Of a DNA stretch of 64,000 bases, positions 1 through 8,150 are shown piece after piece (position 1 is the stretch's first letter; every line of letters begins with the position of its first letter). The notes below the pieces were generated by a model. The model ran no database searches. It saw only the letters and a list, made by a program, of their open reading frames with translations, and was not told the origin of the DNA. Where the stretch lies: positions 62,001 to 126,000 of the forward strand of contig CALFSK010000015.1 in the NCBI GenBank assembly GCA_937916845.1. Reading direction: 5' to 3'. The translations under genes and the position numbers were made by a program. The DNA is from an uncultured Lactobacillus sp. Its GTDB lineage: Bacteria; Bacillota; Bacilli; Lactobacillales; Lactobacillaceae.

Positions 1-1
1 T

Positions 2-190
2 GTGATTGTTTATCTGCATCGCAATCGGAACGATATTCGGGAAATTTATAAATGGTATTTGGGTTACTTAATCCCGTTTGTCATCATTTCAGTTATTTTA
101 CATTTACAAATTGCGTTACAAATCGGAATTTATTTAGCAGGTGCCGGGGTGGTGCTACACCGCTCCAATCGTTACTTTTATCATTATTGA
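2..190 (+). CDS. C-terminal part of an unidentified membrane protein
   Basis: An open frame enters from the left edge and stops just before the GH65 gene. The visible 62 residues hold two hydrophobic stretches (about residues 20-36 and 39-52) between charged segments and end in an aromatic, basic tail. The frame can be read from a GTG at base 2, but the gene almost certainly begins outside the window. Only 15 bases separate it from the next gene, so it may belong to the same sugar operon. A small membrane protein there would fit, but I do not recognise the family. Confidence 0.45.
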   Translation: MIVYLHRNRNDIREIYKWYLGYLIPFVIISVILHLQIALQIGIYLAGAGVVLHRSNRYFYHY

Positions 191-205
191 GGGGAGTTCA
201 ATAGG

Positions 206-2533
206 ATGAAACTGGGGTTTATATCGGATCCGAAGAACCCGTGGATCCTGAAGGAAGGTCAATTTGACGCGGGCCATTTAGGCAAAGCCGAAGCCAACAT
301 GTGTTTAGGCAACGGCTATATGGGCATTCGTGCGGCAACGGAGGAGCACTATGTCGGGGAGACCCGTGATACGTTCATTGCCGGGACGTTTGATAAGTTT
401 AACGGCGAAGTCACGGAATTGCCGAACTTACCGGACGTGGTTGGTTTGGAAATTGAAGTAGATGGGCAACGACTGGATTTGAATCAGGGCACGGTCAGCC
501 ATTATCGGCGCATGATCGACCTAAAGAACGGGCTATTGACCCGGGCGTTTCACTGGACGGTCGACCAACGGACCTATCAATTTAAGTTTGAACGGTTCGT
601 CTCCATGGAAAATCGCCACCTGGTCGTTTCCCGCATCGGCGTGACCCCGATGAGCGGGACGAGCGTCGTTAAAATCAAATCGGGGATTGACGGCCAGCAA
701 ACGAATCACGGCTCGCAACACTTGGTGGAAGGTGATAAACGCTTGTTTGACCACCATTACATGCAACTGCTGACTCAGACCAGTGAATCGAAGATCAACT
801 TAGCCTTTTCAACTTGTCACGAGTTTGAAACGGCTGGTCAGGCTGCTATGGCGCCCCGGATGGAACTTGGCCGGCGCCAGATTTTCTGCAACTATCAGGC
901 GACCGTGGATCAGGGTGAGGCGTTACGCTTGGTTAAATACAGTACGCTGGTGACGGATCGCGATAATGATTTTTCCGGTCAAGATTTAGAAGCGCTTCAA
1001 GCTTTCGGATTGGACCTGCTTAAGCATAGTTCCCAGCGGTCGTTTGACGAATTACTCGCCGAAACCGCCGTCGCGTGGGAACAACGCGTGTGGGACTTCG
1101 GTAAGGTGCAATTGGAATCGGACGATCCCGATGACCAGTTAGCCATCAACTTTGCGCGTTACCAATTAGCCATTTCCACACCAGAACACGACTCACGCAT
1201 GAACATTGCCGCCAAGGGCCTGACGGGTGAAGGCTATAAGGGGCACGCCTTTTGGGATACTGAAATTTTTATGCTGCCGTACTACATCTTTACGAAACCG
1301 GCCGTAGCGAAGCAGTTAGTTGAATATCGGTACCGCGGTTTGGCGGGGGCCCATCGCAAGGCTCAGGACAATCATTATGAAGGGGCCCAATTTCCTTGGG
1401 AAGCCGCTTGGCCTTCGGATGGTGAAACGACGCCACTGTGGGGTTCGGCTGACATTGTTACTGGTCGGGCGATGAAAATCTGGTCGGGACTGATCGAACA
1501 GCACATTACGAGTGACGTGGCGCTGGGCGCCCTCGACTATGTCCGGGCGAGCGGTGATCAGGAGTTTGCCCTCGAGTGTGTCGACGAAATCGTTTTGGAC
1601 GCGGCCAAGTTTTGGTCAAGCCGCCTTGAATACAACGAAGCCGCTGACCGCTACGAGATCAACGATGTTATCGGACCGGACGAGTACAAGGAACACGCCG
1701 ATAACAACGCGTTTACGAACTATACCGCGAAGTGGACCATTGAAACGGCCATTCAAATTTATGATGAGCTCGCGGCTGACCATCCTAATAAGTTCACAAA
1801 GCTGAACGACAAGCTGGGGTTGGACCAATGTTACCCGCTATGGAAAAAGCAGGTCGGTCGAATTTACCTGCTTGCCCCTAATCAGGATGGCGTCATTCCG
1901 GAAAACGCGACCTATTTGACGCTAAAACAGGTGGATATTAGCAAGTACCGCAATGAGGAACACGTCGGTGGCATTTTTAACGACTATAACCTGGAACAAG
2001 TGAATCAGTTACAAATTACGAAACAAGCGGACGTTTTACTATTGCTATATTTATTCGAGCAGCAATTTGCCACCAAGGAAAAACGGTTGAACTGGGACTA
2101 TTACGAACCTAAAACGACGCACGACTCATCGCTGTCGTTATCGACCCACACGATTTTAGCTGCTGACCTAGAAATGATGGACACGGCGTACCGCTTCTTC
2201 CAGCGGGCCTGCCAGATCGATATTGGCCCGGACATGCGGTCTTCTAACAATGGGATTCACGCCGCGTCGTTAGGTGGTATCTGGAACATGGCAGTCTTTG
2301 GTTTCGGGGGTGTGCGGTTACTCGGTGAAAAGCTTCGCATCGAGCCACACTTACCAGAGGCTTGGAATCATTTAAGGTTTGAAATTTTTTGGCAAGGTCA
2401 GCGCCTGGGCTTGGACATTGATCATCAACAGTTAGTTGTTGCGATGGTGGAAGGCCAGGAACCGGTCAGCTTTATGACGCACGGGCAATCGTATCAATTA
2501 AATGAAAATGAAAGCGTAACCATTACGCTGTAA
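206..2533 (+). CDS. GH65 disaccharide phosphorylase (kojibiose/nigerose/trehalose-type motif)
   Basis: A 775-residue cytoplasmic glycoside hydrolase family 65 enzyme. The family splits an alpha-glucoside with phosphate into beta-glucose 1-phosphate plus the released sugar. The N-terminal beta-sandwich, a central (alpha/alpha)6 barrel and a short C-terminal sheet are covered, at the usual length. The general acid should be E493 in the segment VIGPDEYKEHADNNAFTNY. That segment, together with the upstream IEQHITSD stretch, is like kojibiose, nigerose and trehalose phosphorylases. Classical lactobacillus maltose phosphorylases, as I recall them, have GPNEY...NNNWYTN. The substrate is therefore not safely maltose. 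The ATG at 206 follows a GGGGAG site. The gene leads an ABC-transporter operon, so the transporter probably imports its disaccharide. No beta-phosphoglucomutase gene is visible. Confidence 0.88.
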   Translation: MKLGFISDPKNPWILKEGQFDAGHLGKAEANMCLGNGYMGIRAATEEHYVGETRDTFIAGTFDKFNGEVTELPNLPDVVGLEIEVDGQRLDLNQGTVSHYRRMIDLKNGLLTRAFHWTVDQRTYQFKFERFVSMENRHLVVSRIGVTPMSGTSVVKIKSGIDGQQTNHGSQHLVEGDKRLFDHHYMQLLTQTSESKINLAFSTCHEFETAGQAAMAPRMELGRRQIFCNYQATVDQGEALRLVKYSTLVTDRDNDFSGQDLEALQAFGLDLLKHSSQRSFDELLAETAVAWEQRVWDFGKVQLESDDPDDQLAINFARYQLAISTPEHDSRMNIAAKGLTGEGYKGHAFWDTEIFMLPYYIFTKPAVAKQLVEYRYRGLAGAHRKAQDNHYEGAQFPWEAAWPSDGETTPLWGSADIVTGRAMKIWSGLIEQHITSDVALGALDYVRASGDQEFALECVDEIVLDAAKFWSSRLEYNEAADRYEINDVIGPDEYKEHADNNAFTNYTAKWTIETAIQIYDELAADHPNKFTKLNDKLGLDQCYPLWKKQVGRIYLLAPNQDGVIPENATYLTLKQVDISKYRNEEHVGGIFNDYNLEQVNQLQITKQADVLLLLYLFEQQFATKEKRLNWDYYEPKTTHDSSLSLSTHTILAADLEMMDTAYRFFQRACQIDIGPDMRSSNNGIHAASLGGIWNMAVFGFGGVRLLGEKLRIEPHLPEAWNHLRFEIFWQGQRLGLDIDHQQLVVAMVEGQEPVSFMTHGQSYQLNENESVTITL

Positions 2534-2555
2534 ATAACTTGAGGAGGACAAGATT

Positions 2556-3824
2556 ATGAAGAGCTGGATTAAAGGTATCGGGGTTTCAGCGGTTGTGTTA
2601 GCTTCAGTCGGTTTATTAGGGGCCTGTGGCAATAATAAATCGTCATCCAAGCAGACTAACTTTAAGGGCCAAACAATCAAAATTGGGATTTGGTACGGGA
2701 GTGACGAGGAACGGAACGGGATTAATCAAGTCATTAAGGGATTTGAAAAGAAGACCGGGGCAAAGGTTCAAACGAAGGTTTACACGAACTTTAACACGCA
2801 AATTCAAGCTGATTTATCGGGACATAAAGCACCGGACGCCTTTTACGTTGATTCTTCCATGTACCCGTGGTTCAAGAAGCAGGGCGTGCTAGAAAAACTC
2901 GACAGTTCACAAATGCAGGCGTCCAAGTTTTATCCGAACTTAATTAAGGCCTTTAAGACGAACGGCGACTTGTACGGGGTGCCAAAGGATAACTCGACTT
3001 TGGGACTGATCGTTAACAAGAAAATCATGAAGAAAACTGGCGTCAAAGTCTCGAGCATTCCAACGAGCTATAACGGCTTGATCAAGTGGTTACCGGGCTT
3101 CCAAGCTAAGTTGGACCAGGCTTACGGCAAGAACAAAGTCAAAGCCATGACTTATGACCAGGATATGGCACGTAATTATACGATTATGAAGACCAACGGC
3201 GGGACGCCAATCAAGAGCAACGGTGACGCTAACTTAGCTAGCCCTCAAGTCCTTGAGAACATGAAGCTGTACCAAGAATTAGTCAAAACGGGTGCGGTTT
3301 CGACGGCGAAGGACTTAGGTTCCGGCGATAACGGGACGGCCTTTGGGACTGGCAAGGTTGCCATGACTGAAGAAGGTAACTGGACGTATCAAGTTCAGAA
3401 GAAGCAGTACAAGACGGACTTCGAAGTCTTACCAATGCCGACTTATCAAGGCGCCCGTCGCGGGATGATCTTTACCGTTGGCTGGGGTGAATACGCCGGC
3501 AGTAAGGTTAAACCATTGGCAAGTGCGTGGATTGCTTACGCCACGAGCAAGACTGGTCAAACGAAGTGGGTCAACGCCGTTGGAACGATGCCAAGTCGGC
3601 CGGACGTGGCGAACGCCATTAAGTTATCGGACAACCCTAGCATGAAGACGTGGTTGGACGCGACGAAGTACTCCACCGTATGGCAAGCGGGGACGACCGC
3701 AACCACTGTGAACACCTCGTATCAAAACTTTGTTGCAAAGGCACTCGATGGCAAGTCTTCCATGAAGTCCGCGATGACTTCGGCTGACAAGCAAGCGAAC
3801 GCGGCAATTTCAAAAGCTAAGTAA
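2556..3824 (+). CDS. ABC transporter sugar-binding lipoprotein
   Basis: Family 1 extracellular solute-binding protein of 422 residues. A signal peptide ends in the lipobox LLGAC, so C24 should be lipidated and the protein tethered outside the membrane. It is followed by a short Asn/Ser/Lys-rich linker and a two-lobed binding domain typical of maltose/oligosaccharide receptors. It lies 22 bases after the GH65 phosphorylase, with a GGAGGA site before ATG 2556, and before the two permease genes. It should capture the disaccharide cleaved by the phosphorylase. Substrate identity cannot be read from the sequence. Confidence 0.88.
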   Translation: MKSWIKGIGVSAVVLASVGLLGACGNNKSSSKQTNFKGQTIKIGIWYGSDEERNGINQVIKGFEKKTGAKVQTKVYTNFNTQIQADLSGHKAPDAFYVDSSMYPWFKKQGVLEKLDSSQMQASKFYPNLIKAFKTNGDLYGVPKDNSTLGLIVNKKIMKKTGVKVSSIPTSYNGLIKWLPGFQAKLDQAYGKNKVKAMTYDQDMARNYTIMKTNGGTPIKSNGDANLASPQVLENMKLYQELVKTGAVSTAKDLGSGDNGTAFGTGKVAMTEEGNWTYQVQKKQYKTDFEVLPMPTYQGARRGMIFTVGWGEYAGSKVKPLASAWIAYATSKTGQTKWVNAVGTMPSRPDVANAIKLSDNPSMKTWLDATKYSTVWQAGTTATTVNTSYQNFVAKALDGKSSMKSAMTSADKQANAAISKAK

Positions 3825-3856
3825 GACTTGAGACGGTGAAACTGTGAATAGAAGGC

Positions 3857-3896
3857 AAAAACCGTTCAAAAATATTTAATATTTCTGAACGGTTTT
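3857..3896 (+). terminator. Intercistronic stem-loop between binding protein and permease
   Basis: Arms AACCGTTC and GAACGGTT, extended by A/T pairs, flank a short AT loop. Only a weak T-run follows (TTTTCCCTATT). It lies between the abundant-product gene (binding protein) and the permease genes of the same operon. It is therefore probably a partial terminator or 3' mRNA stabiliser that lowers downstream expression. Confidence 0.6.
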
Positions 3897-3971
3897 CCCT
3901 ATTATAAGGATTGAAAAATAATTGGGTTGCCTTTGGTCACGGACTCGCCGGCTCAAAAAGGGGTGAAAGCA

Positions 3972-4901
3972 ATGGAAATGCAGAAGAAGACGCCTAGACC
4001 AGCACGAGGTCTGAACGGTGCCCATGGTCAAACGTGGCAAGCCTATATTTTCTTGGCACCCGCGTTCGTCATTGCCGCAATTTTCTTCGTTGCTGCGATT
4101 ATTTTCGCGTTATACATGTCGTTTAACCACGTCAACATGATTTCACAACAGTTTGACTTTACTGGAATCAAAAACTACGTGGATGTCTTTCAAGACAACG
4201 TTGCGATGACGGCGCTTAAAAATACGGCGCTGTTTTCGCTGATCGTGGTGCCTAGTCAAACGATTATTGCGCTGTTGATCGCGTACGCACTGAGCACGCG
4301 CGGTATCAAAGGTAAAAAGTTATTCCGACTGGTTTACTTTTTACCGACGCTGACTTCGAGCGCGGCGCTAACGTTGATCTTCATGTTTATCTTTAACGTG
4401 ACGGGTCCGCTGAACAACTTCATGATCTCAATGGGGTTGTATCAACATCCCATCAACTTTTTACAAAACCCGGCCTATTCGCTAAAAGTGATCATGGTCA
4501 TGAATATCTGGTCGACGGTACCGAACTACATGACGGTGTACCTGGCGTCCTTGGTCGATTTACCAGAATCCTTTTACGAAGCGGCGGAAATTGACGGGGC
4601 TTCGGCTTGGCAGAAACTACGGTACATCACCGTGCCCTATTTACAACCGATTACGACTTACGTTTTATTGACCGGGATTATCGGAACGTTTCAAATGTTT
4701 GACCAAGCCTACATCTTCTCAAACGGTTCCGGGGGGCCGGATAATTCAACCTTGACGATTGCCTTGATGATTTATCAGTACGCGTTTGGCTCAATGAATA
4801 CCATGGGCTACGCCAGTGCGCTGGCGGTGGTCTTGACGATTATCATCTTCGTGGTCTCGCGGCTCACTGAAAAACTGAACGGGCGGAATGGATTGCAGTA
4901 A
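3972..4901 (+). CDS. Sugar ABC transporter permease, MalF type
   Basis: About 309 residues, six membrane segments and the cytoplasmic EAA loop (EAAEIDGASAWQKL...P) that contacts the ATPase. The frame is open from a TTG at 3927. The ATG at 3972 is preferred because AAAGGGGTG lies just upstream and the N-terminus then fits the family. It forms the membrane channel together with the permease that starts 12 bases after it. Family: carbohydrate uptake transporter-1. Confidence 0.88.
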   Translation: MEMQKKTPRPARGLNGAHGQTWQAYIFLAPAFVIAAIFFVAAIIFALYMSFNHVNMISQQFDFTGIKNYVDVFQDNVAMTALKNTALFSLIVVPSQTIIALLIAYALSTRGIKGKKLFRLVYFLPTLTSSAALTLIFMFIFNVTGPLNNFMISMGLYQHPINFLQNPAYSLKVIMVMNIWSTVPNYMTVYLASLVDLPESFYEAAEIDGASAWQKLRYITVPYLQPITTYVLLTGIIGTFQMFDQAYIFSNGSGGPDNSTLTIALMIYQYAFGSMNTMGYASALAVVLTIIIFVVSRLTEKLNGRNGLQ

Positions 4902-4913
4902 GGGGGCATTGAA

Positions 4914-5744
4914 ATGACAGAAAAATCGAAAATTTTAAAAATGATTTTGTACATCGTTTTGATTGTCTACGCAATCATTACGCTGTACCCGTTCTTGTGG
5001 GCGCTAGCCGCGTCGTTCAAGCCGTTGAAAGAAATCGTGAGCGGCAGTCCGGCATTAATGCCCAAGCACTTTACGCTGGCAAACTATCAGTACATTACCG
5101 GGACGTCCTCCTTATTTACAAGGTGGTTCATGAATTCCGTACTGGTTTCCATTATCGGGACCATCGTTAACTTATTCCTGAACACGATGGCGGGGTACGC
5201 CTTAGCCCGGTTGAACTTCCCGGGACGGCAAAAAATTTACTACGGCTTTTTAGCTTTGATGATGGTGCCAACGCAAGTGTTACTAATTCCAAACTACTTG
5301 ATTTTAATGAATCTCGGTATGTTGGATACGTTTGGCTCCCTGATTTTACCGGCCGCAATCAACATCGCCAACATCTTTATGATGCGACAATTCTTCCTTT
5401 CGTTTCCAATGGACGTTGAAGAAGCCGCGGAAATCGATGGGCTTGGCCGGATTGCCACATTCTTTAGAATTGTGATGCCGCTGGCCCGGCCGTCAATTGC
5501 GACGCAAGCGCTATTCGTTTTCATGGGCTTTTGGAATAACTTTATGCAACCGATGCTGTATATTTCAACGCCAAAGAAGTACACGTTGACGTTAGGGCTA
5601 CAAACCTTCACGAGTCAGGCTGCGGGGGTCCGCTGGGATCATACCATGGCGGCCAGTATCGTCTCGATTATTCCAATTATTATCTTGTACATTATCTTTA
5701 ATGGATACTTCTTACAAGGTGTTCGGATGGATGGCGAAAAGTAG
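4914..5744 (+). CDS. Sugar ABC transporter permease, MalG type
   Basis: A 276-residue inner membrane permease with six predicted helices and an EAA loop (EAAEIDGLGRIATFFRIV). It ends in the short GVRMDGEK tail common to MalG-like proteins. It follows the MalF-type gene by 12 bases with an AGGGGGC site. It completes the heterodimeric channel for the operon's disaccharide; the energy comes from the ATPase encoded at 6831. Confidence 0.88.
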   Translation: MTEKSKILKMILYIVLIVYAIITLYPFLWALAASFKPLKEIVSGSPALMPKHFTLANYQYITGTSSLFTRWFMNSVLVSIIGTIVNLFLNTMAGYALARLNFPGRQKIYYGFLALMMVPTQVLLIPNYLILMNLGMLDTFGSLILPAAINIANIFMMRQFFLSFPMDVEEAAEIDGLGRIATFFRIVMPLARPSIATQALFVFMGFWNNFMQPMLYISTPKKYTLTLGLQTFTSQAAGVRWDHTMAASIVSIIPIIILYIIFNGYFLQGVRMDGEK

Positions 5745-5771
5745 CCGTCCAGTCTGGAAGAGGGTGGCGGC

Positions 5772-6794
5772 TTGAAAAAGGTGACGATCAAAGACGTGGC
5801 CAGGCAAGCAAACGTTTCAATCGGTACGGTATCACGGGTGTTTAACGATTATCCGGATATCAGCGAAGCAACGCGGCAGCACGTTTTTAAAATTGCGTCG
5901 CAAATTGGGTACGTTCCGAATATCGCCGCGCGTATGCTCTCTTCGAAACGATTACAAACGATTGCGTTAGTGTTTAACGACTTGGTCTACCAACCTAAAA
6001 ACACCTTTCCGATGTCGATTTTGAATGGTGTTCTGGATTACGCGGAGGAACAGAATTTTGAATTTGCATTTTATGCAATGACGACGCAAAAACAAAGGGG
6101 CAAAACCTACGAACAATTTTGCAGCGAGCGCGACGTGACCGGGGTCATTATGCAAGGATTGCATCAAAATGATCCCTACGTTGAACAGCTGAAGGCGACG
6201 ACCGTGCCGACCGTGTTGATCGACATGGCCGTGCCCACTAATCAGTGGGTCGGGTCGATTACGACGGATAATCTGACCGCGGCAAAGGACGCGGTCAATA
6301 GTCTAATCAAAGCCGGGTATAAAAATATTGATATGATGAACGGCACTTACGATGCCGCGGTGAGTATTTTGCGGGAACGCGGGTATAAAAAGGCACTGGG
6401 GGACGCCGGCTTTAAAATTAATTCGAGTCTGATTCAATATGCCAATTACGATGAACAGATTGCGAATTTGATGGCGAAGCAGGCGTTGCAGCAGGACCCG
6501 ACAATCGACGCTTTTTTCTGTGCGAGTGACATTATGGCGCTGGGCGTTTTGCAAGCACTAAAGGACATGGGAAAGCGCGTTCCCGGTGACGTGGGCGTGA
6601 TTGGTTTTGATGGGTTAGATATCGGCGCGTACGTGTCGCCAGCTTTATCAACGGTCGTGCAACAGCCGTATGAATTCGGCCAGGAAGCGGCCCGGTTGAT
6701 TCAAGAATTGGTCGATGGCCACCAGCCGGAAACGAATATTGAACGCCACGTGCCTTACCAGCTGATTCGCCGGCAAACAACGCGCCGATGTTAA
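5772..6794 (+). CDS. LacI-family transcriptional regulator
   Basis: 340 residues. The N-terminal helix-turn-helix and hinge occupy residues 1-60 (TIKDVARQANVSIGTVSRVFN). A periplasmic-binding-protein-like effector domain with the usual C-terminal IGFDGLDIG...STVVQQP signature follows. The start is TTG at 5772 with GAGGGTGG upstream. It sits between permease and ATPase genes on the same strand, so it is probably the local repressor of the GH65 sugar operon. The operator would be upstream of the window or before the ATPase gene. Confidence 0.87.
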   Translation: MKKVTIKDVARQANVSIGTVSRVFNDYPDISEATRQHVFKIASQIGYVPNIAARMLSSKRLQTIALVFNDLVYQPKNTFPMSILNGVLDYAEEQNFEFAFYAMTTQKQRGKTYEQFCSERDVTGVIMQGLHQNDPYVEQLKATTVPTVLIDMAVPTNQWVGSITTDNLTAAKDAVNSLIKAGYKNIDMMNGTYDAAVSILRERGYKKALGDAGFKINSSLIQYANYDEQIANLMAKQALQQDPTIDAFFCASDIMALGVLQALKDMGKRVPGDVGVIGFDGLDIGAYVSPALSTVVQQPYEFGQEAARLIQELVDGHQPETNIERHVPYQLIRRQTTRRC

Positions 6795-6830
6795 TGGTTG
6801 TAGGTTTTATAACTAAAAGGGTGACTCAAA

Positions 6831-7934
6831 ATGGTTGAAATTAAATTAGATCATATTTATAAGAAATATAAAGGAAATGATGATTACTCGGTCACGGACT
6901 TTAACATGTCGATTCCAAATGAGGAGTTCGTGGTGTTTGTGGGTCCGTCCGGTTGCGGGAAGTCAACGACTTTGCGGATGGTGGCGGGACTAGAAACCAT
7001 CACTAAAGGTAATCTTTACATGAACGGGCAGGTCGTGAATAAAGTTCAGCCTAAGGACCGTGACATTGCGATGGTTTTCCAAAATTACGCGTTGTACCCA
7101 AACATGACGGTTGCCGATAACATGGGCTTCGGGCTGAAGATTCGGAAGACGCCACGCGATGAGATTAAGAAGCGGGTGTCCGACGCCGCAGAGATTTTAG
7201 GCCTCAGTGATTACCTGGGGCGTAAGCCGGGCGCGTTATCCGGTGGGCAGCGGCAACGGGTAGCGTTAGGTCGGGCCATTGTCCGCGATGCCAGCCTGTT
7301 TTTACTGGATGAACCGTTATCTAACTTGGACGCCAAGTTGCGGGTCGACATGCGGACACAAATTGCACAGTTACACCTGCGTCTGAAGACGAACATGATT
7401 TACGTGACCCACGATCAGGTCGAAGCGATGACGATGGCGGATCGAATCGTTATCATGAACGACGGCAAGGTGCAACAAATTGGGACGCCGGATGAGCTTT
7501 ATAATAAGCCGGTCAATCAGTTTGTGGCTGGGTTCATTGGCTCGCCCGCGATGAACTTCTTTGATGTTCATCTGCATGGCAACCGCGTCGCTAACGATAA
7601 GGGTTTTGACGTCGAGGTTCCGGAAGGCCGGCTGAAGATTTTGCGGGAGCAGGGTTATCAGGATAAGGACGTGACGTTAGGGATGCGACCGGAAGATATT
7701 CATACGGAGCAAGTGGCGCTAACCACGTTCCCCAATGCCGTTGTGAACGCAAAAGTGGTGGTTTCCGAATTCTTAGGAACGGATTCAAACCTCTATTCGA
7801 AGACGGGCGACACCGAATTCGTCGCGCAGGTCAACGCCCGTGATTTCCACAAGCCGGGTGAAAGCGTGCAAATGGCATTTGAAATGAGTAAGGCCCACTT
7901 CTTTGATAAAAAGAGCGGGGCAACGATTGAATAA
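6831..7934 (+). CDS. msmK: Sugar ABC transporter ATP-binding protein (MsmK/UgpC type)
   Basis: 367 residues. Walker A GPSGCGKST is at 38-46, signature LSGGQ at 136-140, Walker B with D160 and E161, then the D-loop and switch His (THDQVE). The C-terminal 120 residues form the TOBE/MOP-like regulatory domain of carbohydrate ATPases. It hydrolyses ATP on the cytoplasmic face for the two permeases encoded upstream. Such ATPases can serve several transporters in lactobacilli. AAAGGGTG precedes ATG 6831, and a terminator follows. Confidence 0.9.
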   Translation: MVEIKLDHIYKKYKGNDDYSVTDFNMSIPNEEFVVFVGPSGCGKSTTLRMVAGLETITKGNLYMNGQVVNKVQPKDRDIAMVFQNYALYPNMTVADNMGFGLKIRKTPRDEIKKRVSDAAEILGLSDYLGRKPGALSGGQRQRVALGRAIVRDASLFLLDEPLSNLDAKLRVDMRTQIAQLHLRLKTNMIYVTHDQVEAMTMADRIVIMNDGKVQQIGTPDELYNKPVNQFVAGFIGSPAMNFFDVHLHGNRVANDKGFDVEVPEGRLKILREQGYQDKDVTLGMRPEDIHTEQVALTTFPNAVVNAKVVVSEFLGTDSNLYSKTGDTEFVAQVNARDFHKPGESVQMAFEMSKAHFFDKKSGATIE

Positions 7935-7962
7935 AACGATTTTTAGCTAGTATTAAATTCCT

Positions 7963-7998
7963 AAAACGGCTCAGTCAAATGTGACTGGGTCGTTTTTT
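7963..7998 (+). terminator. Rho-independent terminator of the sugar operon
   Basis: Arms AAACGGCTCAGTCA and TGACTGGGTCGTTT flank a short loop and are followed by a T-run, 30 bases after the ATPase stop codon. Confidence 0.85.
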
Positions 7999-8113
7999 CG
8001 AAAGCGTAAATCAATGGCTAATTATTATGAATGAACAGTTAGTCGAAGGGTTATTACAGTAGTGATTTCCGCGTTATTAAACCGGTAATAGCACATTCTA
8101 GATAGAGATGTCG

Positions 8114-8119
8114 TATAAT
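8114..8119 (+). promoter_or_regulatory. Probable -10 box of pepN
   Basis: A perfect TATAAT sits 32 bases before the pepN ATG. A clear -35 is not seen. The Shine-Dalgarno GAGGAG follows before the start codon. Confidence 0.5.
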
Positions 8120-8150
8120 GAAAGTATTCTGAAAAAACGAGGAGAAAAAC

